In this document: one piece after another, positions 15,418 to 22,994 of the stretch | Layout of the letters: each line of letters begins with the position of its first letter | Position numbering within the stretch: the stretch's first letter is position 1 | Assembly: GCA_018813295.1 (NCBI GenBank) | Contig: JAHJBZ010000052.1 | Coordinates: 1-41,139, forward strand | DNA from: Patescibacteria group bacterium | Lineage (GTDB): Bacteria > Patescibacteriota > Gracilibacteria > UM-FILTER-43-11 | Length of the DNA: 41,139 nt | Direction of reading: 5' to 3' | Notes under the pieces: generated by a model | Database searches by the model: none | What the model was told of the DNA's origin: nothing | What the model saw: only the letters and a program-made list of their open reading frames with translations | Program-made: the position numbers and the translations under genes

Positions 15418-18108
15418 ATGAAAATTACAAAACTCTTCCGAGTTATTATGACTGCCCTCATAATCGCTTCTTTTTGCAGTGCTCCACTTTACGCTGCAAC
15501 AAATATCGGTACAAGCATTTCAACCGATGACGATTTAACTGTTGATGGTGATGTCCAATTTACCACTGGTGCAGGCGCAGGTTTGGTTTTAACCTCAGAT
15601 GCATTGGGTAATGCTACTTGGCAGGCAGTACCTGCCCCTGCGGAAACTGATCCTATTTATGGTGCAGCACCAGCTGCTGGCATTACGGCACCTGACATAG
15701 TTAATTGGGATACAGCATTTGGATGGGGCAATCATGCTGTTTCAGGTTATCTGCTTCTGGAAACTGATCCTCAAATAGGTGCTAATACCCTTAGCTATGT
15801 ACCAAGGTGGAATGGTAGTGCATTGGTAACTGGTACTATTTATGACGATGGTGCTGCTATTGCTATTGGTCACGCAGCTCCGTCTGTTGAACTTGATGTT
15901 AACGGTGATTTGAGGATAAGGAATCTTATGAATTGTGACACGATTGATACAGATGCAAATGGTAATTTCAGCTGTGGAACTGATAATTCTGGCAGTGCAG
16001 ATTTTTCCGATGGTGGTGAGGCGGGAGGAGCCAATAGAACACTTGGTAATACAGATACGTTTAATTTAGGATTTTTAACCGACAATCAAACTAGGCTATC
16101 AATTGAATCCGACGGAGATATAAAATATAATGCCCCGGCAACAGCTGGTTTTACATTTGATGGTACTACCACACGAACAGGTACAGCTCCTCTTATCTTT
16201 GTTGATGGAGTAATAGATACAACAGTTGCGGGAGATGATCTTTCTATAATTGATGTGGATGTAACTCGTGATGCGGGTGATACAGGTAGCCTATATGGTG
16301 TTGATGTGGAACTTACTTATAATAATTTAGGCGCTGGCGAAGATTTATATGGAGGTGTATTTAATGTTAACCTAAATAACGCTTTAGCAGATGGTACAAT
16401 TATAGGAGTTTTGGGTAGTTCTATTGCTACCACTTCTGCAACTGGTGCATCAATTGGTGCAGCCAACTTTTCTGTTAATTCAGGCTCTGGATTTAGTGTT
16501 GGAACATATAGCATTGGTCGAGACGCTACATCTGCTTCTGCTTATACCGCAGGTGGTATTTTTGCAAGTGCCCAGGATATTAATTCTTCTGTTATGAGTG
16601 CTGGTGTAGCTGTAATGGGTGCTTCTACTGGTGGTGCTTCTGGTATTCCAACAGATTTTGGTCTTGCGGTAACTGATTATCAAGGAGATCCTACTTTTGG
16701 TGATGAAGGTTTTGTGGTTGGGGTTGGTGTACACCCGACAACTCTTACTACAGGCATTCTAATTCAACCACCTGCTGGTTCTACTTATACAACTGGTATT
16801 GATATTGATAACAGCCAGGGTGGAACTGTTACAACTGGCTTGCAGATAGATGGTGGAACTAATGCTATTGTTGCAAATTCAGGTGCTGTTTTGTTTAATG
16901 GAACAACAGGTGGCACTCCTACAAGCGGTGCTGGAACAAGGTTAATGTGGATACCCGCAAAATCAGCTTTTCGAGCTGGAGTGGTAAGTGGAACCGATTG
17001 GGATGATGGAAATGTTGGAAGTAATTCCTTTGCTGTTGGAGCTAATAACATTGCTTCTGGTCCAAACTCTTTTGCCATAGGGCCATGGGTACAGGCGAGT
17101 GGAACTGATTCATTTGCTATTGGATCAGGTGTTGATGCGGGAAATAAAATGGTAGTTGGTGTATCCAGTGTGGGCATTGGTCTCAATTCAACAGTTCCTA
17201 CATTAGTTGTAACACCTGGTTCTGGGGCAGGAACAAATGGTGATGTGGGTATCGGGGTAGCAACTCCAGGTGCTCGATTCGAAGTTGAAGTGGATAATGC
17301 CGAAAATGAAATTGGATTATTGCTGGACATGGACGACAGCACCAATAATCCAAATGCTTTGGTTATCAACAATGCAGGTACAGGTTACTCCATGCTAATA
17401 GATGAAGGTGATACTGTTTTGGATGCGAATTTAGTGGTAGGCGGTTCTACAAGTAGAACTTCAACCATTGAAAATGGGAGTTTTGCACTTGGTGGAAACG
17501 ATGCTTTCTTTGCAGGTGATGTTGGTATCGAGGACCATATTTATGTAGATGGAAATATTATTTTCCCAAATAGTCTTGCAATTGGTACACACGGACAAAT
17601 TTTAGAGGTAGAACGAATTGAATTTACCGATATCAATGACCCAGGCAATGGGGTTAAGTTTATTGCTAACGGCGATGAACACTTTAATTTCTATTTTGGT
17701 GCAAGTACCGGTGGAACTTTTTCTTTCCGCGACAAAGATGTTGTACAACAGGGTGGGATTAAGGCAGATGGAAATAACACCTCCCCTTCTTTTGGTTTTG
17801 TAGATAAGGATTCATCATGGGTAATAAAAATGAAACACGATGATTACATTAGCTTTGCTGTTAACAATAGTGAAATAATGCGAGTTGAAGATGATGGTAC
17901 CGTTGGTATTGGCACAACAACTCCAGGTGCCGAATTAGAAGTAGATGGTGGTATTAGATTAAATCCAGACGATGCATCAAAACCAACTTGTGATGCTAGT
18001 CATAGGGGTGAGTTGTGGTACACAGAGTCTGGAGCAGGTGTAACAGACACATTAGAAATTTGTGGAAAAGATGCAGGAGATGCATATGCCTGGAGAACGT
18101 TGTGGTAA
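15418..18108 (+). CDS. Large secreted fibre/adhesin-like protein
   Basis: 896 residues with a clear signal peptide (basic start, hydrophobic core, cleavage near A-P-L-Y-A-A). The body is Gly-, Thr- and Asp-rich beta repeat. Residues about 540-575 carry YadA-head-like units (S-F-A-V-G ... I-A-S-G ... S-F-A-I-G), and there are several V-G-I-G-x-x-x-P-G-A-x-[FL]-E-V units like those of phage tail fibres and trimeric adhesins (near 622-635 and 833-845). The C-terminus (R-G-E-L-W-Y-T-E-S-G ... W-R-T-L-W) holds two of the few cysteines and looks like a capping domain. It is probably a cell-surface appendage or attachment protein. The SLH protein gene follows after 39 bp and could help display it. 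Binding partner unknown. Confidence 0.78.
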   Translation: MKITKLFRVIMTALIIASFCSAPLYAATNIGTSISTDDDLTVDGDVQFTTGAGAGLVLTSDALGNATWQAVPAPAETDPIYGAAPAAGITAPDIVNWDTAFGWGNHAVSGYLLLETDPQIGANTLSYVPRWNGSALVTGTIYDDGAAIAIGHAAPSVELDVNGDLRIRNLMNCDTIDTDANGNFSCGTDNSGSADFSDGGEAGGANRTLGNTDTFNLGFLTDNQTRLSIESDGDIKYNAPATAGFTFDGTTTRTGTAPLIFVDGVIDTTVAGDDLSIIDVDVTRDAGDTGSLYGVDVELTYNNLGAGEDLYGGVFNVNLNNALADGTIIGVLGSSIATTSATGASIGAANFSVNSGSGFSVGTYSIGRDATSASAYTAGGIFASAQDINSSVMSAGVAVMGASTGGASGIPTDFGLAVTDYQGDPTFGDEGFVVGVGVHPTTLTTGILIQPPAGSTYTTGIDIDNSQGGTVTTGLQIDGGTNAIVANSGAVLFNGTTGGTPTSGAGTRLMWIPAKSAFRAGVVSGTDWDDGNVGSNSFAVGANNIASGPNSFAIGPWVQASGTDSFAIGSGVDAGNKMVVGVSSVGIGLNSTVPTLVVTPGSGAGTNGDVGIGVATPGARFEVEVDNAENEIGLLLDMDDSTNNPNALVINNAGTGYSMLIDEGDTVLDANLVVGGSTSRTSTIENGSFALGGNDAFFAGDVGIEDHIYVDGNIIFPNSLAIGTHGQILEVERIEFTDINDPGNGVKFIANGDEHFNFYFGASTGGTFSFRDKDVVQQGGIKADGNNTSPSFGFVDKDSSWVIKMKHDDYISFAVNNSEIMRVEDDGTVGIGTTTPGAELEVDGGIRLNPDDASKPTCDASHRGELWYTESGAGVTDTLEICGKDAGDAYAWRTLW

Positions 18109-18147
18109 AAAATTAACATTTTACCTATTTCAATTTTTCTTAAAAAT

Positions 18148-19797
18148 ATGAAAAAAATACTGTCAAAAATATCAATAATCGGTGTCGGGCTTCTGATAAT
18201 CCCCCTAGTGGCTTACGCTATTAATGACGTTAATCTGACGGCTGATACCAATTTTGATTTGCTGACAGCTGACACAGCAGCCGCAACTACCATTGTTGGA
18301 GCAAATGGTGGGATTGTGACGAGTTTGGAGATTGAAACAAATTATATTGACGTTACTTTGGATGCCGGATCTGATATTACTTTTAATACGGATGGATCTG
18401 TGTTTTTTGACGTGACTCCTATGGCGGGTGGTAGTTGGGCTATCACTCCAACCTGCCCAACAACCACAGTGGAACTGTCTGCTCCAGTTAATGCTGTTTT
18501 GCGCGTGGAGGTAAATACAACCCCGACTGTTTGTCTTTGTGGAAATGGCACTTGTAATGCAGGTGAGTCACAAGCCAACTGCCCAGCGGACTGTTCAGAT
18601 GATGGAGATGATGCAATTGGAGGTGGGGGTGGAGGTGGAGGTGGAGGTGGTGGTAGTTATAATGCACCACCTTCCGATTCTAATACCGAAACATCAAATA
18701 TTGCTTCACAGATTTATGGAACAATAACAACTAGTCGCACTTATAGCCGGCCATTACAATTGGATGAAGGTATGATCACGGATAATTCAGCACAATTAAC
18801 GGGAGATAGTGCTGAAGTTACCATTAAGCCAAACTCTGGTTCTACTATTTCAGCAACCATTCCGCCTAATACCACTGTGACTGGTTCAGAAGGTTGGGAT
18901 GGGGAAATTAGCCCACCAATTGTTAAAAGTACAACAATAATTAGTGCTACCGGTGAACCTATTGAGGGTAGTGACACCGAGCTTGCTCGCGATGATGCAG
19001 ATGTTGTTGTTAGGATAGGTTCTACAAATAATGTGCCTCTATTATTCTCTAACAATGTAATGATTGAAATTCCTGTTGATCTTGCTGATGGAACAATTGT
19101 CAGAGTGCTCTTTTCACAAGACGGATATACCTGGGAAGACTTTGGTACGGCAGTTGTTGTGGATGGAGCGCTGCAAGTTGCGACCGATCACTTTAGCTAT
19201 TTTACAATTTCAAAATCTCTTGCGGCTATTTTGGGTAAGGGGCCTACAATGGGGATCACAACCACCGATTTTGAAGATATTACAGAACACTGGGCTCAAA
19301 GTTATATTGAAAGTATTTTCTACCAAGGCATTGTGAACGGTAAAACAGAGACCAGTTTTGCACCAAACGACAACATTACCCGTGCTGAACTTACCAAGAT
19401 TGCTGTAAATGCATTCAATGTGCGGGCGAGATCAGCTGGTCATGTTAATTTGTTTTTAGATGTTCACGAATCAGATTGGTTTGACTCTTATATAATTGCT
19501 GCCCGTGAGAATGGTATTGTGGATGGGTATTACAATAATAAATTCTTCAAACCAGACAATTACATCAATCGTGCTGAAGCTTTAAAGATTTTACTTGAAG
19601 CTGCAGAGTTTGATGTATCAGATATTACTCCTGATTTCAGCGATGTAGCAATTGACAGCTGGTTTGCATCTTATGTGGGTTACGCGCAAAACAACGGAAT
19701 TGTAGGAGGTTACAGTGATGGAACATTTGGGCCAGGCAACTATATAACTCGTGCTGAAGTCGCGAAAATTGTTGTGAAGATTATGGATATGCAATAG
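18148..19797 (+). CDS. SLH-domain cell-surface protein with polyglycine linker
   Basis: 549 residues. Signal peptide (about 1-23), a beta-rich N-terminal region, then a Cys-rich acidic motif C-G-N-G-T-C-N-A-G-E-S-Q-A-N-C-P-A-D-C-S near 135-154, which resembles calcium-binding repeats often seen in secreted CPR proteins. A run of twelve glycines follows (bases 18619-18654). The middle region is a ZU5/Ig-like beta domain ending in D-H-F-S-Y-F-T. Three SLH domains occupy about 370-549, each with F-x-D-[IV]-x-x-x-x-W and I-x-R-A-E. They should bind it to the wall or S-layer. The stop codon merges with a heptad repeat, and an intrinsic terminator follows. Confidence 0.88.
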   Translation: MKKILSKISIIGVGLLIIPLVAYAINDVNLTADTNFDLLTADTAAATTIVGANGGIVTSLEIETNYIDVTLDAGSDITFNTDGSVFFDVTPMAGGSWAITPTCPTTTVELSAPVNAVLRVEVNTTPTVCLCGNGTCNAGESQANCPADCSDDGDDAIGGGGGGGGGGGGSYNAPPSDSNTETSNIASQIYGTITTSRTYSRPLQLDEGMITDNSAQLTGDSAEVTIKPNSGSTISATIPPNTTVTGSEGWDGEISPPIVKSTTIISATGEPIEGSDTELARDDADVVVRIGSTNNVPLLFSNNVMIEIPVDLADGTIVRVLFSQDGYTWEDFGTAVVVDGALQVATDHFSYFTISKSLAAILGKGPTMGITTTDFEDITEHWAQSYIESIFYQGIVNGKTETSFAPNDNITRAELTKIAVNAFNVRARSAGHVNLFLDVHESDWFDSYIIAARENGIVDGYYNNKFFKPDNYINRAEALKILLEAAEFDVSDITPDFSDVAIDSWFASYVGYAQNNGIVGGYSDGTFGPGNYITRAEVAKIVVKIMDMQ

Positions 19798-19861
19798 ATT
19801 TTTGATTTAAGATTCATGATTGTTGATTTCCCATTGAATCACAAATCAAAATTCAAAAATT
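19797..19861. repeat. Heptad-built hairpin element after the SLH gene
   Basis: Five consecutive 7-bp units (gattttt, gatttaa, gattcat, gattgtt, gatttcc) run from 19797, beginning with the last base of the TAG stop. The opposite arm, 19834-19861, is complementary and also built of 7-bp units (gaatttt, gatttgt, gattcaa when read in reverse). Confidence 0.8.
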
Positions 19862-19874
19862 TTGCTATATCCCT

Positions 19875-19916
19875 AAAAACCCCGGCTCCTGAATACTCGG
19901 ACGGGGTTTTTGTTTT
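19875..19916. terminator. Intrinsic terminator (bidirectional)
   Basis: Stem aaaaaccccg (19875-19884) with cggggttttt (19902-19911), followed by more Ts. It ends the SLH gene on the plus strand, and by symmetry the minus-strand Gly/Cys gene. Confidence 0.88.
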
Positions 19917-19923
19917 GTATGTA

Positions 19924-19954
19924 CCATGTGGCGCATACCACATGGGGGTTTTTT
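19924..19954 (+). terminator. Second hairpin with T-tract
   Basis: Stem ccatgtgg (19924-19931) and ccacatgg (19938-19945), then ggg and a run of Ts. It is a plus-strand backup terminator. Confidence 0.65.
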
Positions 19955-19955
19955 A

Positions 19956-20054
19956 TTAGCTACCGCAGCCACAGCCATCGCAGCCACCGTTGTATCCGCA
20001 GCTACCATCACCGCAACCACAGTCGCCACCGCAACCGCCATTAAAATTAGTCAT
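19956..20054 (-). CDS. 32-residue Gly/Cys-rich peptide
   Basis: A short open frame from ATG (20052-20054) to TAA (19956-19958). After M-T-N-F-N nearly every residue is Gly or Cys: seven cysteines, with pairs such as D-C-G-C and C-G-C-G, plus a few Asp, Ser, Tyr and Asn. The composition is far from random for this genome, and the frame ends just beside a terminator, so it is probably real. It has no basic or hydrophobic leader and no G-G cleavage site. A metal-binding (metallothionein-like) peptide or the precursor of a modified peptide are both possible; no modifying enzyme is adjacent. The next gene on this strand, pyrK, ends 38 bp upstream and may share its transcript. Confidence 0.6.
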   Translation of the reverse strand: MTNFNGGCGGDCGCGDGSCGYNGGCDGCGCGS

Positions 20055-20092
20055 GATATTTGGAGTTAAATTTTAAATCTTGGTTGATTATA

Positions 20093-20899
20093 TCATAATC
20101 TACATCCATCCAAACCTATTTTTACGCCTGCAGAATCTCTTTTGTATTTACCGAATTCTTGATGTTTGAGTGCAACTTCGCCAGGAAACACAGGTCCATC
20201 TTTACACACTCTTAAGCCTGTACCATCTATGCAACATTGCCCGCAAATTCCAAACCCGCATTTCATATAACGCTCCAAACTTACCTGACTTGGGGTATTG
20301 TAATCTTGAGCAAGCTGAGCAACTTTTACCATCATCATTTCTGGGCCGCAGGTGTATACGCAATCTACTCCGCCTTTTTCAAGTTCTTTTTCCAGGACAT
20401 CTGTAACGAAACCTTTGTGACCTTTGCTTCCGTCATCCGTTGCGGCATGGATTTCGCATCCGAGATCTTTGAATTTCTTTTCAAAAAGCAGGTGGTCTTT
20501 TGTGCGGCCGCCGAGGAGCACTGTTGTTTTGACGCCAGCTTTTGTTGCGCTCTGCGCAAGGCTAAGCATTGGTGGCATTCCGCATCCACCACCGACCAAT
20601 ACGATATTTTTATAGCCTTCGTGAGTGAACGGATTTCCGTAAGGTCCGCGCATACCGAGCTTGTCGCCGACTTTAATTTGCTCATGAATTGCCTTTGTAC
20701 AATCCCCTGCCAACGCGATACTCAAGTGGAATTGTGTGTCGGACTGCCAGCCAATGGACATTGGAACTTCATCAACACCAGGCATCCAAACCATTACAAA
20801 TTGGCCTGGTTTAGCGCGTAATCCATGTTCAAAGACGTATGTTTTTAGATTGGGTGCATCTTCTATTATTTCTTTTACTTCTAATGTTAATACAGACAT
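20093..20899 (-). CDS. pyrK: Dihydroorotate dehydrogenase electron-transfer subunit
   Basis: 268 residues. FAD-binding barrel (K-P-G-Q-F-V-M-V-W-M-P, then M-S-I-G), NAD-binding segment (I-V-L-V-G-G-G-C-G-M-P-P, 99-110) and a C-terminal [2Fe-2S] site with Cys214, 219, 222 and 232 (C-x4-C-x2-C-x9-C). It passes electrons from the class 1B PyrD to NAD+. It sits 19 bp downstream of pyrD with a 28-bp heptad repeat across the junction. The short Phe/Tyr turn that separates PyrK from other ferredoxin-NADP-reductase-like proteins cannot be checked by eye, but the pyrD neighbour makes the call secure. Confidence 0.93.
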   Translation of the reverse strand: MSVLTLEVKEIIEDAPNLKTYVFEHGLRAKPGQFVMVWMPGVDEVPMSIGWQSDTQFHLSIALAGDCTKAIHEQIKVGDKLGMRGPYGNPFTHEGYKNIVLVGGGCGMPPMLSLAQSATKAGVKTTVLLGGRTKDHLLFEKKFKDLGCEIHAATDDGSKGHKGFVTDVLEKELEKGGVDCVYTCGPEMMMVKVAQLAQDYNTPSQVSLERYMKCGFGICGQCCIDGTGLRVCKDGPVFPGEVALKHQEFGKYKRDSAGVKIGLDGCRL

Positions 20900-20927
20900 A
20901 ATTTTTAATTATTAATTTTTAATTTTC
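20900..20927. repeat. Heptad tandem repeat at the pyrD/pyrK junction
   Basis: Four gapless 7-bp units (aattttt, aattatt, aattttt, aattttc) starting next to the pyrK ATG. The pyrD TAA stop (20919-20921) lies inside it. Confidence 0.7.
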
Positions 20928-21839
20928 GTGAGCGAGTCCTACGAGCTCAGAAATATCGGTAAATCCTTCCTCTTCCATATACTCGCGGATTTTGTCGACG
21001 ATCATTGTAAAGCATTGCATGTCATTGGACATAATTGCAGAGCCAATGCCAAGTAGACTTCCGCCGGCCAGAATCATTTCAAGTGCAGCATTACCATTGA
21101 CGACGCCACCAGTTGCGATTATTGGGATTTGTACTGCGCTGTAAACATCATAAACACATCGGACCGCTATTGGTTTTAAGGCTTGGCCAGACACACCACC
21201 AACCTTGTTGGCAAGAATTGGGCGGCGGAGTTTTGGATCGATAAGCATCCCCGGCCCCATTGTGTTAACAGCGGTAATTGCATCAGCTCCTTCCATTTCG
21301 GCATGCTTGGCAATCATGCCGATGTCGGGGACGTTAGGGGAAAGCTTTACGCTAATTGGTTTTTTAACGACTTTGCGAATTGCTTTTGTTGCTTCAGCTG
21401 TCATTAATGGATCGCAAGCTATTGGCCTTCCCATCTCATCATCCACATTTGGACAGGAGAAGTTGAGCTCGATCATGTCGACCGGGTAGGTATCCATAAT
21501 TTCCGCAACTTCAACTAATTCTTTGAGGTTCTTCCCGCCAATACTGCCGATAATCGGGTTATCGGGGGCTGAATCTCGATATATTTCGAACTCGTGTTTT
21601 GCATTTTTAATGCCCTCTCCGCACAATCCGACTGCATTGATTAGCCCGCCAGGAAAAGCTACGACGGTTGGATTTGGGTGCCCAGGACGCTCATCCATGA
21701 AAATTGTTTTTGCCGTAACACCACCCGCTCCATTTTTAGCACAACTGGCTAAACTCGCTCCGGTTACACCTAAATAACCTGAGGCAACGACGGTTGGATT
21801 TGGAAATTTAATTCCGCAAAAGTCTACGCTTACATTCAT
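20919..21839 (-). CDS. pyrD: Dihydroorotate dehydrogenase, class 1B catalytic subunit
   Basis: 306 residues from the ATG at 21837-21839. A TTG seven codons upstream is possible but adds only non-conserved residues. FMN-barrel motifs: N-P-T-V-V-A-S-G near the start, N-F-S-C-P-N with Cys129 as the catalytic base (Cys is typical of class 1), V-K-L-S-P-N, and I-I-A-T-G-G-V near the phosphate site. Oxidises dihydroorotate to orotate; with PyrK it uses NAD+. pyrE, the next pathway step, is in this window at 6190. A -10-like TATAAT on the minus strand overlaps the heptad repeat upstream, but its -35 is poor. Confidence 0.95.
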   Translation of the reverse strand: MNVSVDFCGIKFPNPTVVASGYLGVTGASLASCAKNGAGGVTAKTIFMDERPGHPNPTVVAFPGGLINAVGLCGEGIKNAKHEFEIYRDSAPDNPIIGSIGGKNLKELVEVAEIMDTYPVDMIELNFSCPNVDDEMGRPIACDPLMTAEATKAIRKVVKKPISVKLSPNVPDIGMIAKHAEMEGADAITAVNTMGPGMLIDPKLRRPILANKVGGVSGQALKPIAVRCVYDVYSAVQIPIIATGGVVNGNAALEMILAGGSLLGIGSAIMSNDMQCFTMIVDKIREYMEEEGFTDISELVGLAHEN

Positions 21840-21875
21840 TTGATTTTGTTTTAAGTTCAAATGAAGTATATCGAA

Positions 21876-21910
21876 TCAAATTAAAAATTACGAATTAAAA
21901 ATTACGAATT
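21876..21910. repeat. Heptad tandem repeat upstream of pyrD
   Basis: Five gapless 7-bp units ending in att: tcaaatt, then aaaaatt and acgaatt twice each. It lies in the divergent region between pyrD and the gene at 21987. Confidence 0.75.
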
Positions 21911-21935
21911 ATACTAGTAAGATTACTATAAAACC

Positions 21936-21964
21936 TTGATTTTTTGGCTTAAAAATGCTATAAT
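21936..21964 (+). promoter_or_regulatory. Strong sigma70-type promoter for the gene at 21987
   Basis: TTGATT (21936-21941), exactly 17 bp, TATAAT (21959-21964) with an extended TG (tgctataat). The start codon is 22 bp beyond the -10. Confidence 0.75.
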
Positions 21965-21986
21965 TATATGATAACAAACTCGGAAT

Positions 21987-22280
21987 ATGAATACCCGTCT
22001 GGATACATCAGCGGGGAAAGAAATTGTCACCCATTGGGATGGCAGGGATTTTTTGGGTCGACTGCAGATGATTATGGATAACAGAGAGCTGTTTTGGTCA
22101 CTGGGGCTCATAACGCAAAGTGAACTTGAGATGGTAGCGGCGATGTCGGAATCCGGAATAGAATATGTTATCGACCGCGAAGATCAACCATTTTTCCAAA
22201 GTATTAATTTGAAAAAAGACATTGAAATGCAAAATCATAGAGATAAGTTGGAGACTGCCCTGAAGGCAGTTTTTTTGTAA
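21987..22280 (+). CDS. Hypothetical protein, 97 residues, ending inside a terminator
   Basis: Not recognised. Hydrophilic and probably helical (for example S-L-G-L-I-T-Q-S-E-L-E-M-V-A-A-M), without signal peptide, membrane segment or cysteines. An I-D-R-E-D-Q-P-F-F-Q motif is near residues 62-71. A near-consensus promoter directly upstream supports expression. The last nine codons (E-T-A-L-K-A-V-F-L) are the hairpin and T-tract of an intrinsic terminator, with the TAA straight after the Ts; translation would therefore run through the terminator. No neighbour hints at its role; it is monocistronic. Confidence 0.68.
   Translation: MNTRLDTSAGKEIVTHWDGRDFLGRLQMIMDNRELFWSLGLITQSELEMVAAMSESGIEYVIDREDQPFFQSINLKKDIEMQNHRDKLETALKAVFL
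22254..22276 (+). terminator. Intrinsic terminator inside the coding end of the 21987 gene
   Basis: Stem actgcc (22254-22259) and ggcagt (22265-22270) with loop ctgaa, then seven Ts. The codons of the upstream gene continue through it to TAA at 22278. Confidence 0.75.
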
Positions 22281-22289
22281 TTTATATTA

Positions 22290-22323
22290 AAAAATCCGTC
22301 CCGCTGAGCGGGACGGATTTTTG
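22290..22323. terminator. Strong bidirectional terminator hairpin
   Basis: Perfect 16-base arms around one G at 22306: aaaaatccgtcccgct and its complement. The A- and T-rich ends make it symmetric. It is a second terminator 14 bp after the first. Confidence 0.88.
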
Positions 22324-22327
22324 TTGT

Positions 22328-22356
22328 TTGACTCTAACACCCAAACATATTATAAT
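22328..22356 (+). promoter_or_regulatory. Strong sigma70-type promoter for the gene at 22400
   Basis: TTGACT (22328-22333), 17 bp, TATAAT (22351-22356). It covers the region a longer upstream TTG start would use, so it sets the true start at 22400. The leader holds a small hairpin (tcctaattttagga). Confidence 0.78.
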
Positions 22357-22399
22357 TTGCCTCCTAATTTTAGGAATTTTGTCCTCTAACTTAAATATT

Positions 22400-22846
22400 A
22401 TGGGAATTGTTGAGAAATTTAAAGAAGGTTATCAATTAACAGATGATGAACAAGGGTGCAGAGATTTTAATAGAGCATGGGATAGGGATTTTGGTGACTT
22501 TGGAGACAAGCGCCGATCTGCTATGAGAGGAACACGTGGAAAAGCAATGCGTGTTTTAAATGGCGTGCAAAATGCGGTACCTTTTCTTGAGCGGACTCGA
22601 GAACATACTGATCGATTTGGAGCTGGGTTTAAATTAACAGACGAAGAGTATGATCGCGTTCAGGCAAATAAGCGAAATAACATAATACTTGAGCAAAGAA
22701 TTGATGGTAATTGGTCAGTCGGTAGCCGAAGGCATATTCCTGTTATGGAAGGTACGCGCAGCAGAATTACTCGTATTGCTGATGGTTTTGGAGCAATGCT
22801 AAATCCCGATACTATTGATAATAATATTGTGAGCGATGATCGTTAG
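22400..22846 (+). CDS. Hypothetical basic protein with an internal duplication
   Basis: 148 residues from ATG 22400-22402. An upstream TTG (22328) is rejected because it coincides with the -35 box. Two related halves are visible: [YF]-[QK]-L-T-D-[DE]-E near 11-17 and 77-83, each followed about 30-45 residues later by M-x-G-T-R and a basic helix ending in G. No membrane segment, signal peptide or cysteine cluster (a single Cys). Arg/Lys-rich helices could bind nucleic acid, but no known motif is seen. It has its own promoter and is followed by a composite palindromic repeat just 3 bp after the TAG. Confidence 0.68.
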   Translation: MGIVEKFKEGYQLTDDEQGCRDFNRAWDRDFGDFGDKRRSAMRGTRGKAMRVLNGVQNAVPFLERTREHTDRFGAGFKLTDEEYDRVQANKRNNIILEQRIDGNWSVGSRRHIPVMEGTRSRITRIADGFGAMLNPDTIDNNIVSDDR

Positions 22847-22849
22847 GGC

Positions 22850-22994
22850 AATTGTCTGAACTGTGATTTATGTGATTAAATTGATTTTTATGATTTACGT
22901 AGAGACGTTGCATTGCAACGTCTCTACAGTGTTTATGTATATAAAAAAATCATGTCCATCAGTACAATCATAAGAAATCACAGTTCAGACAATT
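22850..22994. repeat. Composite palindromic element between convergent genes
   Basis: Outer perfect 20-bp inverted arms (22850-22869 and 22975-22994). Next to the left arm TGATT recurs every 9 bp four times, and a similar spaced set is on the right. The centre is a 29-bp hairpin (22899-22927) with arms gtagagacgttgca and its complement around one T. The right arm covers part of the gatA TAA. From memory, both the centre and the outer arms resemble dispersed repeats of other bacteria; this is unverified. Confidence 0.85.

Noticed and set aside
16785-17372. 195-codon minus-strand frame inside the fibre-like gene
   Set aside because: Shadow of the Gly/Thr/Pro-biased coding strand; no start signal or recognisable protein.
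20237-20821. 194-codon plus-strand frame opposite pyrK
   Set aside because: It lies wholly inside a certain gene and encodes a Cys/Phe/His-rich, non-conserved sequence.
22328-22399. TTG start for the gene at 22400
   Set aside because: The TTG is the first half of the -35 box and the -10 lies within the supposed coding part.
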